Below, one piece after another: positions 33,677-43,367 of a stretch of DNA of 64,000 bases (positions within the stretch are counted from its first letter, which is position 1; the number at the start of each line of letters is the position of its first letter). Below the pieces are notes generated by a model, which was given only the letters and a program-made list of their open reading frames with translations, was not told the origin of the DNA and did no database searches. Location: the NCBI GenBank assembly GCA_022841625.1, contig JALHRD010000029.1, positions 1 through 64,000 of the forward strand, in the 5' to 3' direction. Source of the DNA: Xanthobacteraceae bacterium (GTDB taxonomy: Bacteria; Pseudomonadota; Alphaproteobacteria; Rhizobiales; Xanthobacteraceae). A program made the translations under genes and the position numbers.

Positions 33677-35263
33677 ATGGCTCCCAAAGTCCTGATCTCT
33701 GACGCTCTCTCCGACGCCGCCGTGCAGATCTTCAAGGATCGCGGCATCGAAACCGTGTTCCTGCCCAAGCTCGGGCCCGACAAGGAAAAGCTCGCCGCGA
33801 CGATCGGCGAGTTCGATGGGCTGGCGATTCGTTCCGCCACCAAAGTCACTGCCAAGCTCTTGGAGCGCGCCGGCCGGCTGAAGGTCGTCGGTCGCGCCGG
33901 CATCGGCGTCGACAATGTCGATATCCCCGCGGCCACCGCCAAGGGCGTGATCGTGATGAATACACCGTTCGGCAATTCGATCACCACGGCCGAGCACGCC
34001 ATCACCATGATGCTCGCCTTGGCGCGGCAGATCCCGCAGGCCGATGCATCGACCCAGGCCGGCAAGTGGGAAAAGAACCGCTTCATGGGCGTCGAAATCA
34101 CCAACAAGACGCTGGGCGTGATCGGCTGCGGCAATATCGGTTCGATCGTCGCCGATCGCGCGCAGGGGCTGCATATGCGGGTGATTGCGTTCGATCCATT
34201 CCTGTCGCCGGAACGCGCACGCGACCTTGGCGTCGAGAAGGTCGAATTGGCCGATCTGTTCAAGCGCGCTGATTTCATCACGCTGCACACGCCGCTAACC
34301 GAGAAAACCAAGAACATCGTCGATGCAGCCTCCATCGCCACCATGAAAAAAGGCGTGCGCATTATCAATTGCGCGCGCGGCGGGCTGGTGGACGAGGCGG
34401 CGCTGCGCAAAGCGCTCGATTCCGGGCAGGTCGCGGGCGCTGCCTTTGACGTATTTGTAGAAGAGCCGGCAACCGAGAATCCGCTGTTCGGCCATCCCAA
34501 CGTGGTCTGCACGCCGCATCTTGGCGCTTCAACCAACGAGGCGCAGGAAAATGTCGCGCTCCAGGTCGCCGAGCAGATGTCCGACTATCTGCTCAATGGC
34601 GCGATCTCGAACGCCGTCAACTTCCCGTCGATCTCGGCCGAGGAGGCGCCCAAGCTCAAGCCGTTCGTGGCCTTAGCGGAAAAACTTGGCTCGTTCGCCG
34701 GCCAGCTCACCGAGACCGGCATCAGCAAAGTGCAGATCACCTATGAGGGCGCGGTCGCCAAGATGAACGTCAAGGCGCTGACCTCGGCCGCGCTGTCCGG
34801 GCTGCTCAAGCCGATGCTGGGCGATGTTAATGTCGTCTCCGCGCCGGTGGTCGCCAAGGAGCGCGGTATGGTGATTGAGGAGACCACGCGCGAGGCGGAA
34901 GGCGATTACGATAGCCTGATCACCGTAACGGTGACCACCGATCGGCAGTCGCGCCACGTTTCCGGCACCGTGTTTGCCGACGGCCGCCCGCGTATCGTCA
35001 ACATCAAGGGCATCCGCATGGACGCGGAGTTCGGCCCGTCGATGATCTACATCACCAATCTCGACAAGCCCGGCTTTATCGGCAAATTCTCGTCGACGCT
35101 TGGCGATGCCGGCATCAACATCGCGACCTTTCATGTCGGCCGCGAAGCCGCTGGCGGCAATGCGGTGGCGCTGATCGAGATCGACGGCGCGCTGCCGGCC
35201 GATGTCCTGGCCAAGGTGCGGGCACTGCCGCAAGTGCAGCAGGCGCGGCCGCTGCGGTTTTAA
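33677..35263 (+). CDS. serA: D-3-phosphoglycerate dehydrogenase
   Basis: 528 residues of the long type I enzyme: catalytic and NAD domains (GRAGIGVDN at about 76-84, GVIGCGNIG for NAD, NCARGGLVDE and TPHLGAST with the catalytic Arg/Glu/His set), an intervening domain, and a C-terminal ACT domain (MIYITNLDKPGFIGK) for serine control. The start ATG 33677 gives the standard N terminus MAPKVLISD. It follows serC by 92 nt. First step of serine synthesis. Confidence 0.96.
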   Translation: MAPKVLISDALSDAAVQIFKDRGIETVFLPKLGPDKEKLAATIGEFDGLAIRSATKVTAKLLERAGRLKVVGRAGIGVDNVDIPAATAKGVIVMNTPFGNSITTAEHAITMMLALARQIPQADASTQAGKWEKNRFMGVEITNKTLGVIGCGNIGSIVADRAQGLHMRVIAFDPFLSPERARDLGVEKVELADLFKRADFITLHTPLTEKTKNIVDAASIATMKKGVRIINCARGGLVDEAALRKALDSGQVAGAAFDVFVEEPATENPLFGHPNVVCTPHLGASTNEAQENVALQVAEQMSDYLLNGAISNAVNFPSISAEEAPKLKPFVALAEKLGSFAGQLTETGISKVQITYEGAVAKMNVKALTSAALSGLLKPMLGDVNVVSAPVVAKERGMVIEETTREAEGDYDSLITVTVTTDRQSRHVSGTVFADGRPRIVNIKGIRMDAEFGPSMIYITNLDKPGFIGKFSSTLGDAGINIATFHVGREAAGGNAVALIEIDGALPADVLAKVRALPQVQQARPLRF

Positions 35264-35344
35264 GGGCACCCACGCCCCTTACCGGCGGCTTCGCGGCGGC
35301 CTATCATCCTTCCCAACGACCGACAAAAGCTTGGGAGGATGAAC

Positions 35345-36301
35345 ATGCTTCGGATCGCCGTGTCCGCTGCGCTCGTCGTCGCCGCAGCCTTCGCACATGC
35401 GCAAACGTTTCCGTCCCGCCAGATCAATCTGATCGTGCCGTTCCCGCCGGGCGGATCGACCGATGCCATCGCCCGGATCATGGCCGATCGTATGCGCGGG
35501 GCCCTCGGTCAGCCGGTGGTGATCGAGAATGTCGGTGGCGCCGGCGGCAGCATCGCGGTCGGCCGTGTCGCCCGTGCGCAGCCCGACGGCTACACCATCG
35601 ACATCGGACAATGGGACACCCATGTCGGCAGCATCATCTACAAATTGAACTACGACCTGCAGAAGGACTTCGATCCGATCGGGCTCCTGTCGGTCAATCC
35701 GCAGCTCATGGTCGCCAAGAAGGCGCTGCCGGCCGACGACCTCAAAGGCCTGGTCGCCTGGATGAAGGCAAATCCCGGCAAGATCTCCTTCGTCAATCAG
35801 AACGCGGCGGCGCAGATCACCGGCCTGCTGTTCGAGCAGGCGACCGGCCAGAAGGTGCAATTCATTCCCTATCGCGGCGCTGGCCCGGCGATGACCGATC
35901 TGATCTCCGGCCAGGTCGACCTCTTGGTGGTGCAGGCCGCGGTCACGCTGCCGCAGGTGCGCGCCGGGACGGTCAAGGTGCTTGCCAATCTGTCGCCGCA
36001 ACGCTCGGCGGCAATTCCGGACATCCCGACCTCCGACGAGAGCGGCGTGCCTGGCCTTTATATGTCGGGTTGGTTCGGCTTCTTCGGGCCGCGCGGATTG
36101 CCCAAGGACGTGCTGGCGCGGCTCAACGGCGCCATGGTGGAGACCTTGGCCGACCCGGCGGTGCGCAAACGTTTTGTCGAACTCGGTCTCGATGTGGCGT
36201 CGCGCGAACAGCAGACGCCCGAAGGGCTTGCGGCGTTCCAAGCGGCGGAAATCAAGAAATGGTGGCCGATCATCAAGGCCGCCAATATCAAGGGTGAGTA
36301 A
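35345..36301 (+). CDS. Bug/TctC family substrate-binding protein (canonical)
   Basis: A 318-residue exported protein (signal ends AFAHAQ). It has the canonical motif NLIVPFPPGGSTD, then GALGQPVVIENVGGAGGS, and FIPYRGAGPAMTDLISGQVD later. ATG 35345 lies 6 nt after GGGAGG (35333-35338); the ATG at 35339 touches that site. No permease is adjacent. It sits 81 nt downstream of serA and 13 nt upstream of a second SBP of the other subtype, so the two SBPs may be cotranscribed. Confidence 0.88.
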   Translation: MLRIAVSAALVVAAAFAHAQTFPSRQINLIVPFPPGGSTDAIARIMADRMRGALGQPVVIENVGGAGGSIAVGRVARAQPDGYTIDIGQWDTHVGSIIYKLNYDLQKDFDPIGLLSVNPQLMVAKKALPADDLKGLVAWMKANPGKISFVNQNAAAQITGLLFEQATGQKVQFIPYRGAGPAMTDLISGQVDLLVVQAAVTLPQVRAGTVKVLANLSPQRSAAIPDIPTSDESGVPGLYMSGWFGFFGPRGLPKDVLARLNGAMVETLADPAVRKRFVELGLDVASREQQTPEGLAAFQAAEIKKWWPIIKAANIKGE

Positions 36302-36314
36302 TCAAGGCCGCAGC

Positions 36315-37346
36315 ATGCGCCCAACGCTCAGGCGAATTTGGCTCACCGCAACGGTCGCGCTGGCTGCTGCTGGTTTGTGCTTTGCCCCAGCCGCGGCGCA
36401 GGAATTCTTTGCCGGCAAGACCGTAACGCTGGTGGTTGGCTATCAGGCCGGCAGTCTCTACGACGCCAATGCGCGTTTTGTGGCGCGTCATCTGGTGCGT
36501 TTCATTCCCGGTAATCCGACATTGATCGTGCGCAATATGCCGGGCGCCGGGACGCTGACTGCCGCCAACACTGTTGCAAATCTTGCGCCCAAGGACGGCA
36601 CCACCATCGCGCTTGTTGCGCGGGGAATGTCCATCGAGCCGCTGCTCGGCGGTCAGGGCGTGCGCTTTGAGCCGCTGGCGCTCAACTGGATTGGCTCGAC
36701 CAGTCAGGAAGTCTCCGTCATTGCCGTGCGCACCGATACCGGTGTGCGGACCCTTGATGACGTCAAGACGCGTGAGGTGGCGGTCGCCGGTCCGGCGCCG
36801 GGCACCGACGGCGTCACATTTCCGACCGCGCTCAACAATCTGCTCGGCACAAAATTCAAGGTCGTCACTGGCTATCGCAGCGGCGCCGAAATGACGCTGG
36901 CGGTCGAGCGCCGCGAAGTCGATGGCCGCGGTTCATGGTCATGGGCGAGCTTTCGTAATGACGGCATGGCGATGCTCAAGCGCGGCGAGCTCACGCTGCT
37001 GGTACAGATGGCGACCGCGAAGTCGCCGGAGATCCCGCAGGTGCCCTTGGTGATGGACTATGCCAAGACCGAGGAGCAGCGCCAGGTGTTGGAACTGCTC
37101 CTGGCGGGGCAGGCGATGGCCTGGCCGATATTCGCACCGGCCGAGGTTCCGCAGGAGCGCGTGGCGCTGCTGCGAAAATCCTACCTTGCCATGCTTGGCG
37201 ATCCCGAGACGCTCGCCGATGCGAAGCGGCTCGGTGTCGACATCGCGCCGGTGCCGGGCGAGGAGATTGCCGCGATGCTCAAGCGCATTTACGCGACCCC
37301 GCCGGCGGTGATCGACAAGGTGCGGGAACTCGCGGGGCGCAAATAG
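36315..37346 (+). CDS. Orphan TTT-type binding protein, IPGNP subtype
   Basis: 343 residues with a signal peptide ending PAAAQ (about residue 29). The subtype motif reads VRFIPGNPTLIVRNMPGAGT, and the ligand loop is GYQAGSLYDANARF in place of PGGxxD, so the loop is unusual. A C-terminal domain follows (GTKFKVVTGYRSGAEMTLAV). It follows the canonical Bug protein by 13 nt. No transport partner is in the neighbourhood. Confidence 0.85.
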   Translation: MRPTLRRIWLTATVALAAAGLCFAPAAAQEFFAGKTVTLVVGYQAGSLYDANARFVARHLVRFIPGNPTLIVRNMPGAGTLTAANTVANLAPKDGTTIALVARGMSIEPLLGGQGVRFEPLALNWIGSTSQEVSVIAVRTDTGVRTLDDVKTREVAVAGPAPGTDGVTFPTALNNLLGTKFKVVTGYRSGAEMTLAVERREVDGRGSWSWASFRNDGMAMLKRGELTLLVQMATAKSPEIPQVPLVMDYAKTEEQRQVLELLLAGQAMAWPIFAPAEVPQERVALLRKSYLAMLGDPETLADAKRLGVDIAPVPGEEIAAMLKRIYATPPAVIDKVRELAGRK

Positions 37347-37359
37347 CGGTGTTTGTCGT

Positions 37360-37752
37360 TTACGGACTCACGCCCAGGGTCTTGAGTCCGGCCCTTGCGA
37401 GAGCGTTGTCGGGATCGATGCTCAACGCATTTCGATAATCGGCGATGGCACTGTCGCGATTGTCCTTCTTGCGCCAGATATCGCCACGGTTGGCGATGGC
37501 ACGGGCGTAACGCGGGTTGAGCTCGATCGCCCTATTATAGGCCGCCAGCGCCAGGTCGACCTTGCCGGTTTCGCGATAGCTAATGCCGCGATTTTAGTGG
37601 GCGACCGCATTTTTGGGATCCTGCTTGATTAACAGCGTGCAGGCCGGAATCGCCAATTCGTGGTCATCCGATGCGCAGTCGCGGCTGGCTTCGGCGAGCG
37701 CCGGCGGCGCGGCAATGACGAGAACGATCAGCAGCATGGCGATGTGCAACAT
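37360..37752 (-). pseudogene. TPR-repeat secreted protein gene broken by an in-frame stop
   Basis: Read on the minus strand from ATG 37752, there is a signal peptide (LLIVLVIAAPPALAEA), then a short Cys-containing region and the start of a tetratricopeptide run. Codon 53 (37594-37596) is TAA where relatives would have Tyr in AVAHYNRGISY. After it the frame continues with two intact TPR motifs (TGKVDLALAAYNRAIELNP and KKDNSDSAIADYRNALSIDP) to a stop at 37360. A single base change (TAT or TAC to TAA) or an error would explain it. Confidence 0.75.
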
Positions 37753-38055
37753 TCGAATCTCCTTTCGCAGGCGACGACGATTCCGCCAATTATAGCATTT
37801 CGCGGCTGGAGGGCATTCGCCGCGAGGATGCCGTTAGTTTGCCTTGGAGAGAGCCGAATCGACCTTGAAAGTGCCCGCTGCAAAGGTGGCCGGATGCCTG
37901 ACCGTATCCGAGGATGGCCGCCCGACGAGACGATCTTGCGGCGTTGTCCGCCTTGCTAGGGGCGGCGGCATCGATTATCCCGGGGGTCGCCTGATGCTCA
38001 GGCCAAGCTCTGTTGAAAAGCGCAGCTATCGCGCCGTGACGAGAAAGGGCGGCTT
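37753..38055. other. Intergenic region upstream of purA
   Basis: 303 bases with no convincing gene. The left part is the leader of the broken TPR gene (AT-richer, with TTATAGCATTTCGC on the plus strand). The right part contains GC-rich sequence with a CCCCGGG-type element (about 37977-37986), and purA starts at GTG 38056. A frame open across this region (37844 onwards) overlaps purA in another phase and looks like chance. Confidence 0.5.
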
Positions 38056-39348
38056 GTGGCCAATGTTGTTGTGGTCGGCTCCCAATGGGGGGACGAGGGC
38101 AAGGGAAAGATTGTCGATTGGTTGTCCGAGCAGGCCGACATTGTCGTCCGATTCCAGGGCGGTCACAATGCCGGGCATACGCTGGTTATCGATGGCAAGA
38201 CCTATAAGCTGTCGCTGTTGCCGTCGGGCGTGGTCCGATCCGGCAAATTGTCGGTTATCGGCAATGGTGTCGTGCTCGATCCGCGCGCCTTGCTTGAGGA
38301 GATCGAGCGACTCAGGGGGCAGGGCGTTGTGGTCACGCCGGAGAACTTGCGCATCGCCGAGAATGCAACCTTGATCCTGCCGCTGCACCAGGAACTTGAT
38401 GTGATGCGTGAGCGTGCGTCCGGCAAGGGCGCCATTGGCACGACCGGACGTGGCATCGGCCCGGCCTATGAGGACAAGGTCGGTCGGCGGGCGATTCGCT
38501 TGATGGATCTTGCCGATCTCCAAATGCTCAACGGCAAGATCGAGCGGTTGCTGTCGCATCACAATGCGTTACGGCGAGGGCTCGGCATGGATCAGATTGA
38601 GCCGCGCGCGCTCTACGATCAATTGGCGGCAGTGGCGCCGCGGGTGCTGCCTTATATGGATTCGGTTTGGCGGCTGCTCGACCAGAAACGGCGGGAAGGC
38701 CGGCGTATTCTGTTTGAGGGCGCGCAAGGCGCCTTGCTCGACATCGATCACGGCACCTATCCTTACGTGACCTCGTCCAACACGGTGGCGGCTCAGGCGG
38801 CGACTGGTTCGGGCATGGGGCCGGCTTCCATCGGTTATGTGCTGGGGATCTGTAAGGCGTACACCACGCGGGTCGGCGGCGGGCCGTTCCCGACCGAGCA
38901 GAATAACGACATCGGTCGCCTGATGGGCGAGCGCGGCCGGGAGTTTGGGACTGTGACCGGCCGCCCGCGGCGTTGTGGCTGGTTCGACGCCGTGCTGGTA
39001 CGCCAGACGGTGCGGACCAGCGGGATTAACGGTTTGGCCCTGACCAAATTGGATATCCTGGATGGAATTGAGGAAATTAAGGTTTGTGTCGGATATCGCT
39101 TGGACGGGCGCGAACTCGATTATTTGCCGGCCGGGGAGCACGCGCAGGCGCGTGTTGAGCCGATTTATGAGACAATTGAGGGCTGGGACGCCCCAACCGC
39201 GGGGGCCCGATCCTGGGCCGCCTTGCCGGCACCCGCGATCAAATATGTACGCCGGGTCGAGGAGTTGGTAGGCTGCCCGGTGGCGCTCTTGTCGACGAGC
39301 CCTGAGCGGGAGGATACAATTCTGGTCACTAACCCATTTGTGAATTAG
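38056..39348 (+). CDS. purA: Adenylosuccinate synthetase
   Basis: A 430-residue GTPase of purine synthesis joining aspartate to IMP. The N terminus [14 protein letters not shown] holds the catalytic Asp and phosphate loop, and [22 protein letters not shown] and the IMP loop follow. GTG is the start: it gives the family N terminus and is preceded by a weak AAAGGGCGG. The length is normal. In relatives it lies close to serA; here two SBP genes and a broken TPR gene separate them. Confidence 0.96.
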   Translation: MANVVVVGSQWGDEGKGKIVDWLSEQADIVVRFQGGHNAGHTLVIDGKTYKLSLLPSGVVRSGKLSVIGNGVVLDPRALLEEIERLRGQGVVVTPENLRIAENATLILPLHQELDVMRERASGKGAIGTTGRGIGPAYEDKVGRRAIRLMDLADLQMLNGKIERLLSHHNALRRGLGMDQIEPRALYDQLAAVAPRVLPYMDSVWRLLDQKRREGRRILFEGAQGALLDIDHGTYPYVTSSNTVAAQAATGSGMGPASIGYVLGICKAYTTRVGGGPFPTEQNNDIGRLMGERGREFGTVTGRPRRCGWFDAVLVRQTVRTSGINGLALTKLDILDGIEEIKVCVGYRLDGRELDYLPAGEHAQARVEPIYETIEGWDAPTAGARSWAALPAPAIKYVRRVEELVGCPVALLSTSPEREDTILVTNPFVN

Positions 39349-39388
39349 TGCGGAAATCGGGGGGCGAAGTAAGCTATGTTGGATACCG

Positions 39389-41005
39389 ATGGCCGACTAT
39401 TACCCATTAATTGCCCGCGCTGTCGCCGGGCTTGAGAAGAATACCGGCGACGCCCGGCGGGCGCTGTACGAGCGTGCGCGTAGCGCGCTGGTAGCGCAGT
39501 TGCGTGGCGTCAACCCGCCGCTGAGCGAAAATGACGTGACCCGCGAGCGTCTGGCGCTCGAGGAGTCCATCCGCAAGGTTGAGGCCGAGGCGGCCCGCAA
39601 GCCCTGGGTCGACCCAGCGAGCGCGGGCTCCCATGCGCGTGTCCGCGCGCCAGAGTTCCCGCGCTGGGATCCACCGCCCGCTGTTGCCGATGCCGGTGAA
39701 CTGCCGCGCAATATGGGGTCGCGCCGCGGCGAGCAACTCGGCGGCAGGCAAGCGGCGGCACGGGCCCCGCGCGCCGAGGAATCGCCGATGGCGCACGAAC
39801 CGCTCACCATGGAGGTTTTTGAACAACCGCTGCCGGTCGAGCCGTCTCCGAGCGCCGTACAACGGGCGGTCGCGCCGCGCGCCAAGCCTGAGCGGCGGCC
39901 GCAGCCGGAAGTCGGATTGCAGGATTTCCGCGACCTGCCAGAGGCCGACGCCATGCCGCGCATTGTGAGGCCCGCGCGCGACAATACCAATGCGCCGCTG
40001 CCGGAATCTCACGAGTTCGACCGCATCGATACCCGCATGGATAGCCGGCCGTTCGATCCGCACGGGCAGCCGTTCTCGAATTTTCCGACTCCGATGCTCG
40101 AACAAGCTCCAACCTATCAAGCTCCGGCCTATAATGAGCCACGGATGCAGCGCGCTGGCGGGCGACAAGACGCTACGCCGCAACGGGCGTCGCGACGTTC
40201 GATGGCGGATGTCGCCAGGATCGCTCTCACGGTTCTGATTCTTGCGGTTTTGGGCGGAGTCATTGTGTGGCAGTGGCCCAATGTCGCCTCGCTCTATCGT
40301 ACCGCGCGGGCGCCCGCGACATCGCCCCAGGTGGTTGTCGATCAGCAAGCGACCAAGACACGCAGTACCAAATTTCCTGACCGACTGGAGCCGGGTGTTG
40401 CTTCGCCCGCTCAGCCCAAGAACGCGGCTTTGCCGGTTGGCCCCGCTGTCGGCGGCGCGGCGGTGGCGCAGCGGGTCATTCTCTACGAGGAAGACACCAA
40501 CGATCCCAAAGCTGGGGGACGTTTTGTCGGCTCTGCAATCTGGCGCACCGAGCGGGTGGTGGTGGCGCCCGGTCAACCGGAAGAGATCGCTATCCGTGCC
40601 GACGTCGAGATTCCGGAACGCAGGCTGGCTGTGACTTGGTCGCTTCGGCGCAACACCGACCAGTCGCTATCCGCAAGTCATACCGTTGAGATCACGTTCC
40701 GGATACCGCCGGACTTCCCGCCAGGCTCGATTGCGCAGGTCCCGGGTATTCTGATGAAGCAGTCGGAGCAGACGCGCGGCGCGCCGCTGGCGGGGCAAGC
40801 CGTCAAGATCACCGAAGGCTATTATCTGATCGGGCTGTCGGCCAGGGCCGGGGAGCAGGAGCTCAATCTTAAGATGCTCAAGGAACACGGCTGGTTCGAT
40901 ATTCCGATGGTCTATAGCAACAAGCGTCGCGCTCTTTTGGCGGTTGAAAAGGGCACGCCCGGCGAACGCGCATTCGCCGAAGCATTCGCTGCCTGGCGGC
41001 AATAG
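39389..41005 (+). CDS. Membrane-anchored conserved protein of unknown function (538 aa)
   Basis: A three-part protein. Residues 1-70 form a conserved helical domain (YYPLIARAVAGL, ALYERARSALVAQL, ERLALEESIRKVEAEAARK). A long Pro/Arg-rich disordered linker spans 75-270, a single transmembrane helix lies at about 277-296 (ALTVLILAVLGGVIVWQW), and residues 300-538 form a beta-rich periplasmic domain with DPKAGGRFVGSAIW and ITFRIPPDFPPGSIAQVPGI. It is seen next to purA across Rhizobiales as I recall. The layout suggests a cell-envelope or signalling link. Confidence 0.85.
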   Translation: MADYYPLIARAVAGLEKNTGDARRALYERARSALVAQLRGVNPPLSENDVTRERLALEESIRKVEAEAARKPWVDPASAGSHARVRAPEFPRWDPPPAVADAGELPRNMGSRRGEQLGGRQAAARAPRAEESPMAHEPLTMEVFEQPLPVEPSPSAVQRAVAPRAKPERRPQPEVGLQDFRDLPEADAMPRIVRPARDNTNAPLPESHEFDRIDTRMDSRPFDPHGQPFSNFPTPMLEQAPTYQAPAYNEPRMQRAGGRQDATPQRASRRSMADVARIALTVLILAVLGGVIVWQWPNVASLYRTARAPATSPQVVVDQQATKTRSTKFPDRLEPGVASPAQPKNAALPVGPAVGGAAVAQRVILYEEDTNDPKAGGRFVGSAIWRTERVVVAPGQPEEIAIRADVEIPERRLAVTWSLRRNTDQSLSASHTVEITFRIPPDFPPGSIAQVPGILMKQSEQTRGAPLAGQAVKITEGYYLIGLSARAGEQELNLKMLKEHGWFDIPMVYSNKRRALLAVEKGTPGERAFAEAFAAWRQ

Positions 41006-41018
41006 CGGCCCATTTACT

Positions 41019-42062
41019 TTACGAGAGGGCGTGCCGCTCGGTCTGACGTTCGACGCCCGCCTCGCGCGCGATCATGGCGGCTAGAAGCTTGCGACCTTGA
41101 ATCGGCCCCGCATCGACCCGGATCGAAACCGGAAATGCCGCGTGGTCTGGATCGCTGCCGATGATGCGTTGCTGCGCCTCCAAAATCGCCTTATCCTGGT
41201 CGAAGGTCTTGTGGATGCCGTCGCGGATATAGGCTGTCAATTCGCGATCGTCGATCTTGAATTGCCGGACAATCGCCCAAAAATAATGCGTTGTGGTTGT
41301 GGTTTCCGGCGTGATGAAATTGAGCACCTTGCGCTCGAGCGCGCGGCTCTTGTCCTTCGATCCGGCCGGCATTGAGCCATTCTCGATGATGTGCAGGCCT
41401 GGCGGCGTGTAAGTGTTGGTGTGCCAGCGGTCGATCCGTCCGGTAAAGCCGGTGGTGTGCTTGTAAAATGGCGGCGCTTCTATGTCGTACATGTCGCGAT
41501 GCATCCGAACGCGGTCGCCATCGAGCTGGACCGTGAATGGCGCCTCGGCAACTGCCTCGTTGCCGATCGTATCCTCGTGCACAAAGCTCTCATGCGAGAG
41601 GTCAAGCAGGTTGTCGTTGACGAGTTGGTAATTGGCGCGGAAATGGTGGTAGCCGTCCGATACCGCCCAGGTCGGATGGTCGCACCAGTGAACGTCCGGG
41701 ATATGGTCGGGGTCGGCGCGCGCCGCGTCACCGAGCCAAATCCACGCCAACGCATGCCGTTCGATCAGCGGGTAACGGCGCACATAAGCCTGTCGTGGCA
41801 GCGTATCCTGCCCGGGGACGCGCACGCAGCGGCCTTCGGTGTCGAAGCACATGCCATGATAGCCACATTGGATCTGTTCGCCCGTAACGCGACCGAGCGA
41901 GAGCGGCGCCAGCCGATGCGGGCAGCGGTCGGCAAGCGCGGCGGCCTTGCCCGATTGGGTGCGAAACAGCACGACCTCCTCGCCGCAGATCGTGCGCGCC
42001 AGCGGCGTGCCGCCGATCTCCCTCGAAAAGGCGATGACCTGCCAACAGTTGCGAAGCCACAT
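41019..42062 (-). CDS. Rieske non-haem iron oxygenase, VanA (vanillate O-demethylase) type
   Basis: A 347-residue oxygenase subunit. The Rieske [2Fe-2S] ligands are Cys47/His49 and Cys66/His69 (CPHR and CGYHG), and the mononuclear iron site is NLLDLSHESFVHED with the two His and bridging Asp. I start at ATG 42062 (WLRNCWQVIAF, a VanA-like opening, AAGGGA upstream); ATG 42080 is possible. It needs a reductase, none of which is adjacent. The substrate is probably a methoxylated or other aromatic acid. It is divergent from the SBP gene at 42201. Confidence 0.9.
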   Translation of the reverse strand: MWLRNCWQVIAFSREIGGTPLARTICGEEVVLFRTQSGKAAALADRCPHRLAPLSLGRVTGEQIQCGYHGMCFDTEGRCVRVPGQDTLPRQAYVRRYPLIERHALAWIWLGDAARADPDHIPDVHWCDHPTWAVSDGYHHFRANYQLVNDNLLDLSHESFVHEDTIGNEAVAEAPFTVQLDGDRVRMHRDMYDIEAPPFYKHTTGFTGRIDRWHTNTYTPPGLHIIENGSMPAGSKDKSRALERKVLNFITPETTTTTHYFWAIVRQFKIDDRELTAYIRDGIHKTFDQDKAILEAQQRIIGSDPDHAAFPVSIRVDAGPIQGRKLLAAMIAREAGVERQTERHALS

Positions 42063-42200
42063 ATTCTCTGGTCCCTTCATCGCGATAGCATTAGCGCAAT
42101 TGCCGCGTCCCTGCACTGCGGGATTGCCACCTTGTATCACAGCGGCCAATTGCGCATCGTAGGGTGCCCCGTTCCGGGTATGCAATTGGGGGAGGCGACG

Positions 42201-43292
42201 ATGGCATCCAAGACCCGCGAGTTCTTTACGCGAATTCCCAAGGCCCGCATTGCCAAAGTCCGCATTGTCGGTGCCGCCTGCGCCCTTACGATTGTGGCGC
42301 CGCTGGCATGGCAACCGCCGGCGATCGCCCAAGACAGCGCGGCGAATTTTTACAAGAACCGGACGGTGCAGGCGGTGGTCGGCTATTCGCCGGGCTCGAC
42401 CTTCGAACTTTATCTGCGGATTCTCACGCGCCACATTGGCAAGCATATCCCGGGCAATCCCAATATTGTCGTTCAGCACATGCCGGGCGCCGGTTCGCTG
42501 AAGGCGACCAATTATTTGGCGGCGATTGCGCCCAAGGATGGTTCGGTGTTCGGGATGCCCAATCCGGTTAACACCATCGAGCCGCTGATCGATCCCAAAA
42601 ATTCGCGCTTCGATCCGCGCAGCTTTGTCTGGCTGGGCAGCCTCAACACCGAGATCTCGACCTGCGCATTCTGGAGCAAGGACTTGCGCCGATTCGACGA
42701 TCTAAAGAAACGCGAGGTGGTGGTCGGTTCGACCGGGCCGGCCGCCGGTTCGACCATCGATGCGCGCGTGCTCGGTACGCTTGCCGGCATCAAGTTCAAA
42801 GTCGTGACCGGCTATGGCAGCCTTGGCGACATCCGGCTGGCCTCCGAGCGCGGTGAAGTGGATGGCTTCTGCGGGCTGCTGGTTTCCGCGCTGAAGACCG
42901 ACTACTGGGAGCAATACAAGTCCGGCCGGATGACCGTGCCGGTGCAGATGGCTCTCACCAAGCATGCGGAATTCCCGGATATTCCGAACGCCTATGATCT
43001 GGTTTCCAGCGAGGCGGATCGCCAGCTGTTCCGCCTGATTTTTGGGCCCTGGTCGTATGGCCGTCCGCTGTTTGCGCCGCCGGGCACCGCGCCGGAGCGG
43101 GTTGCGGTGCTGCGCGCGGCGGTGGCGGCGACCGTCAAGGATCCGGTCTATCTGGCGGAGGCCAAGAAGATCAACATGGAGATCCAACCCACCGGGCCCG
43201 ACACCATTGCCAAACTGGTAGACGAGATCCTGCGCGCACCGGCGTCGGTGGTGGAGCGAGCGCAACAGGTGCTCGGTGTCGCAAACCGGTGA
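42201..43292 (+). CDS. Orphan TTT-type binding protein, IPGNP subtype
   Basis: 363 residues with a long N-region and signal peptide ending PPAIAQD (about residue 45); RBS GGGGGAGG at 42188-42194. Motif GKHIPGNPNIVVQHMPGAGS and ligand loop GYSPGSTFELYLRI, again without the canonical PGG. The divergent neighbour is the Rieske oxygenase and the next gene is a cupin, which suits uptake of an aromatic acid for that oxygenase (inference). Confidence 0.86.
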   Translation: MASKTREFFTRIPKARIAKVRIVGAACALTIVAPLAWQPPAIAQDSAANFYKNRTVQAVVGYSPGSTFELYLRILTRHIGKHIPGNPNIVVQHMPGAGSLKATNYLAAIAPKDGSVFGMPNPVNTIEPLIDPKNSRFDPRSFVWLGSLNTEISTCAFWSKDLRRFDDLKKREVVVGSTGPAAGSTIDARVLGTLAGIKFKVVTGYGSLGDIRLASERGEVDGFCGLLVSALKTDYWEQYKSGRMTVPVQMALTKHAEFPDIPNAYDLVSSEADRQLFRLIFGPWSYGRPLFAPPGTAPERVAVLRAAVAATVKDPVYLAEAKKINMEIQPTGPDTIAKLVDEILRAPASVVERAQQVLGVANR

Positions 43293-43367
43293 CGAAGTCG
43301 ACTCCGGACGCTACGATTGTTTCCATGGGTCGCTGGACCAGCCAGCTTCAAGAACAAGGAGTACCCC

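Noticed and set aside
37844-38374. Open frame upstream of and overlapping purA
   Set aside because: It overlaps purA in another phase, its protein is Arg/Ser-rich without motif, and purA has a clear GTG start with the family N terminus.
41391-42200. Plus-strand open frame extending the SBP gene upstream through the Rieske oxygenase
   Set aside because: It is antisense to a well-conserved gene, and the SBP has a strong ribosome site and signal peptide at 42201.
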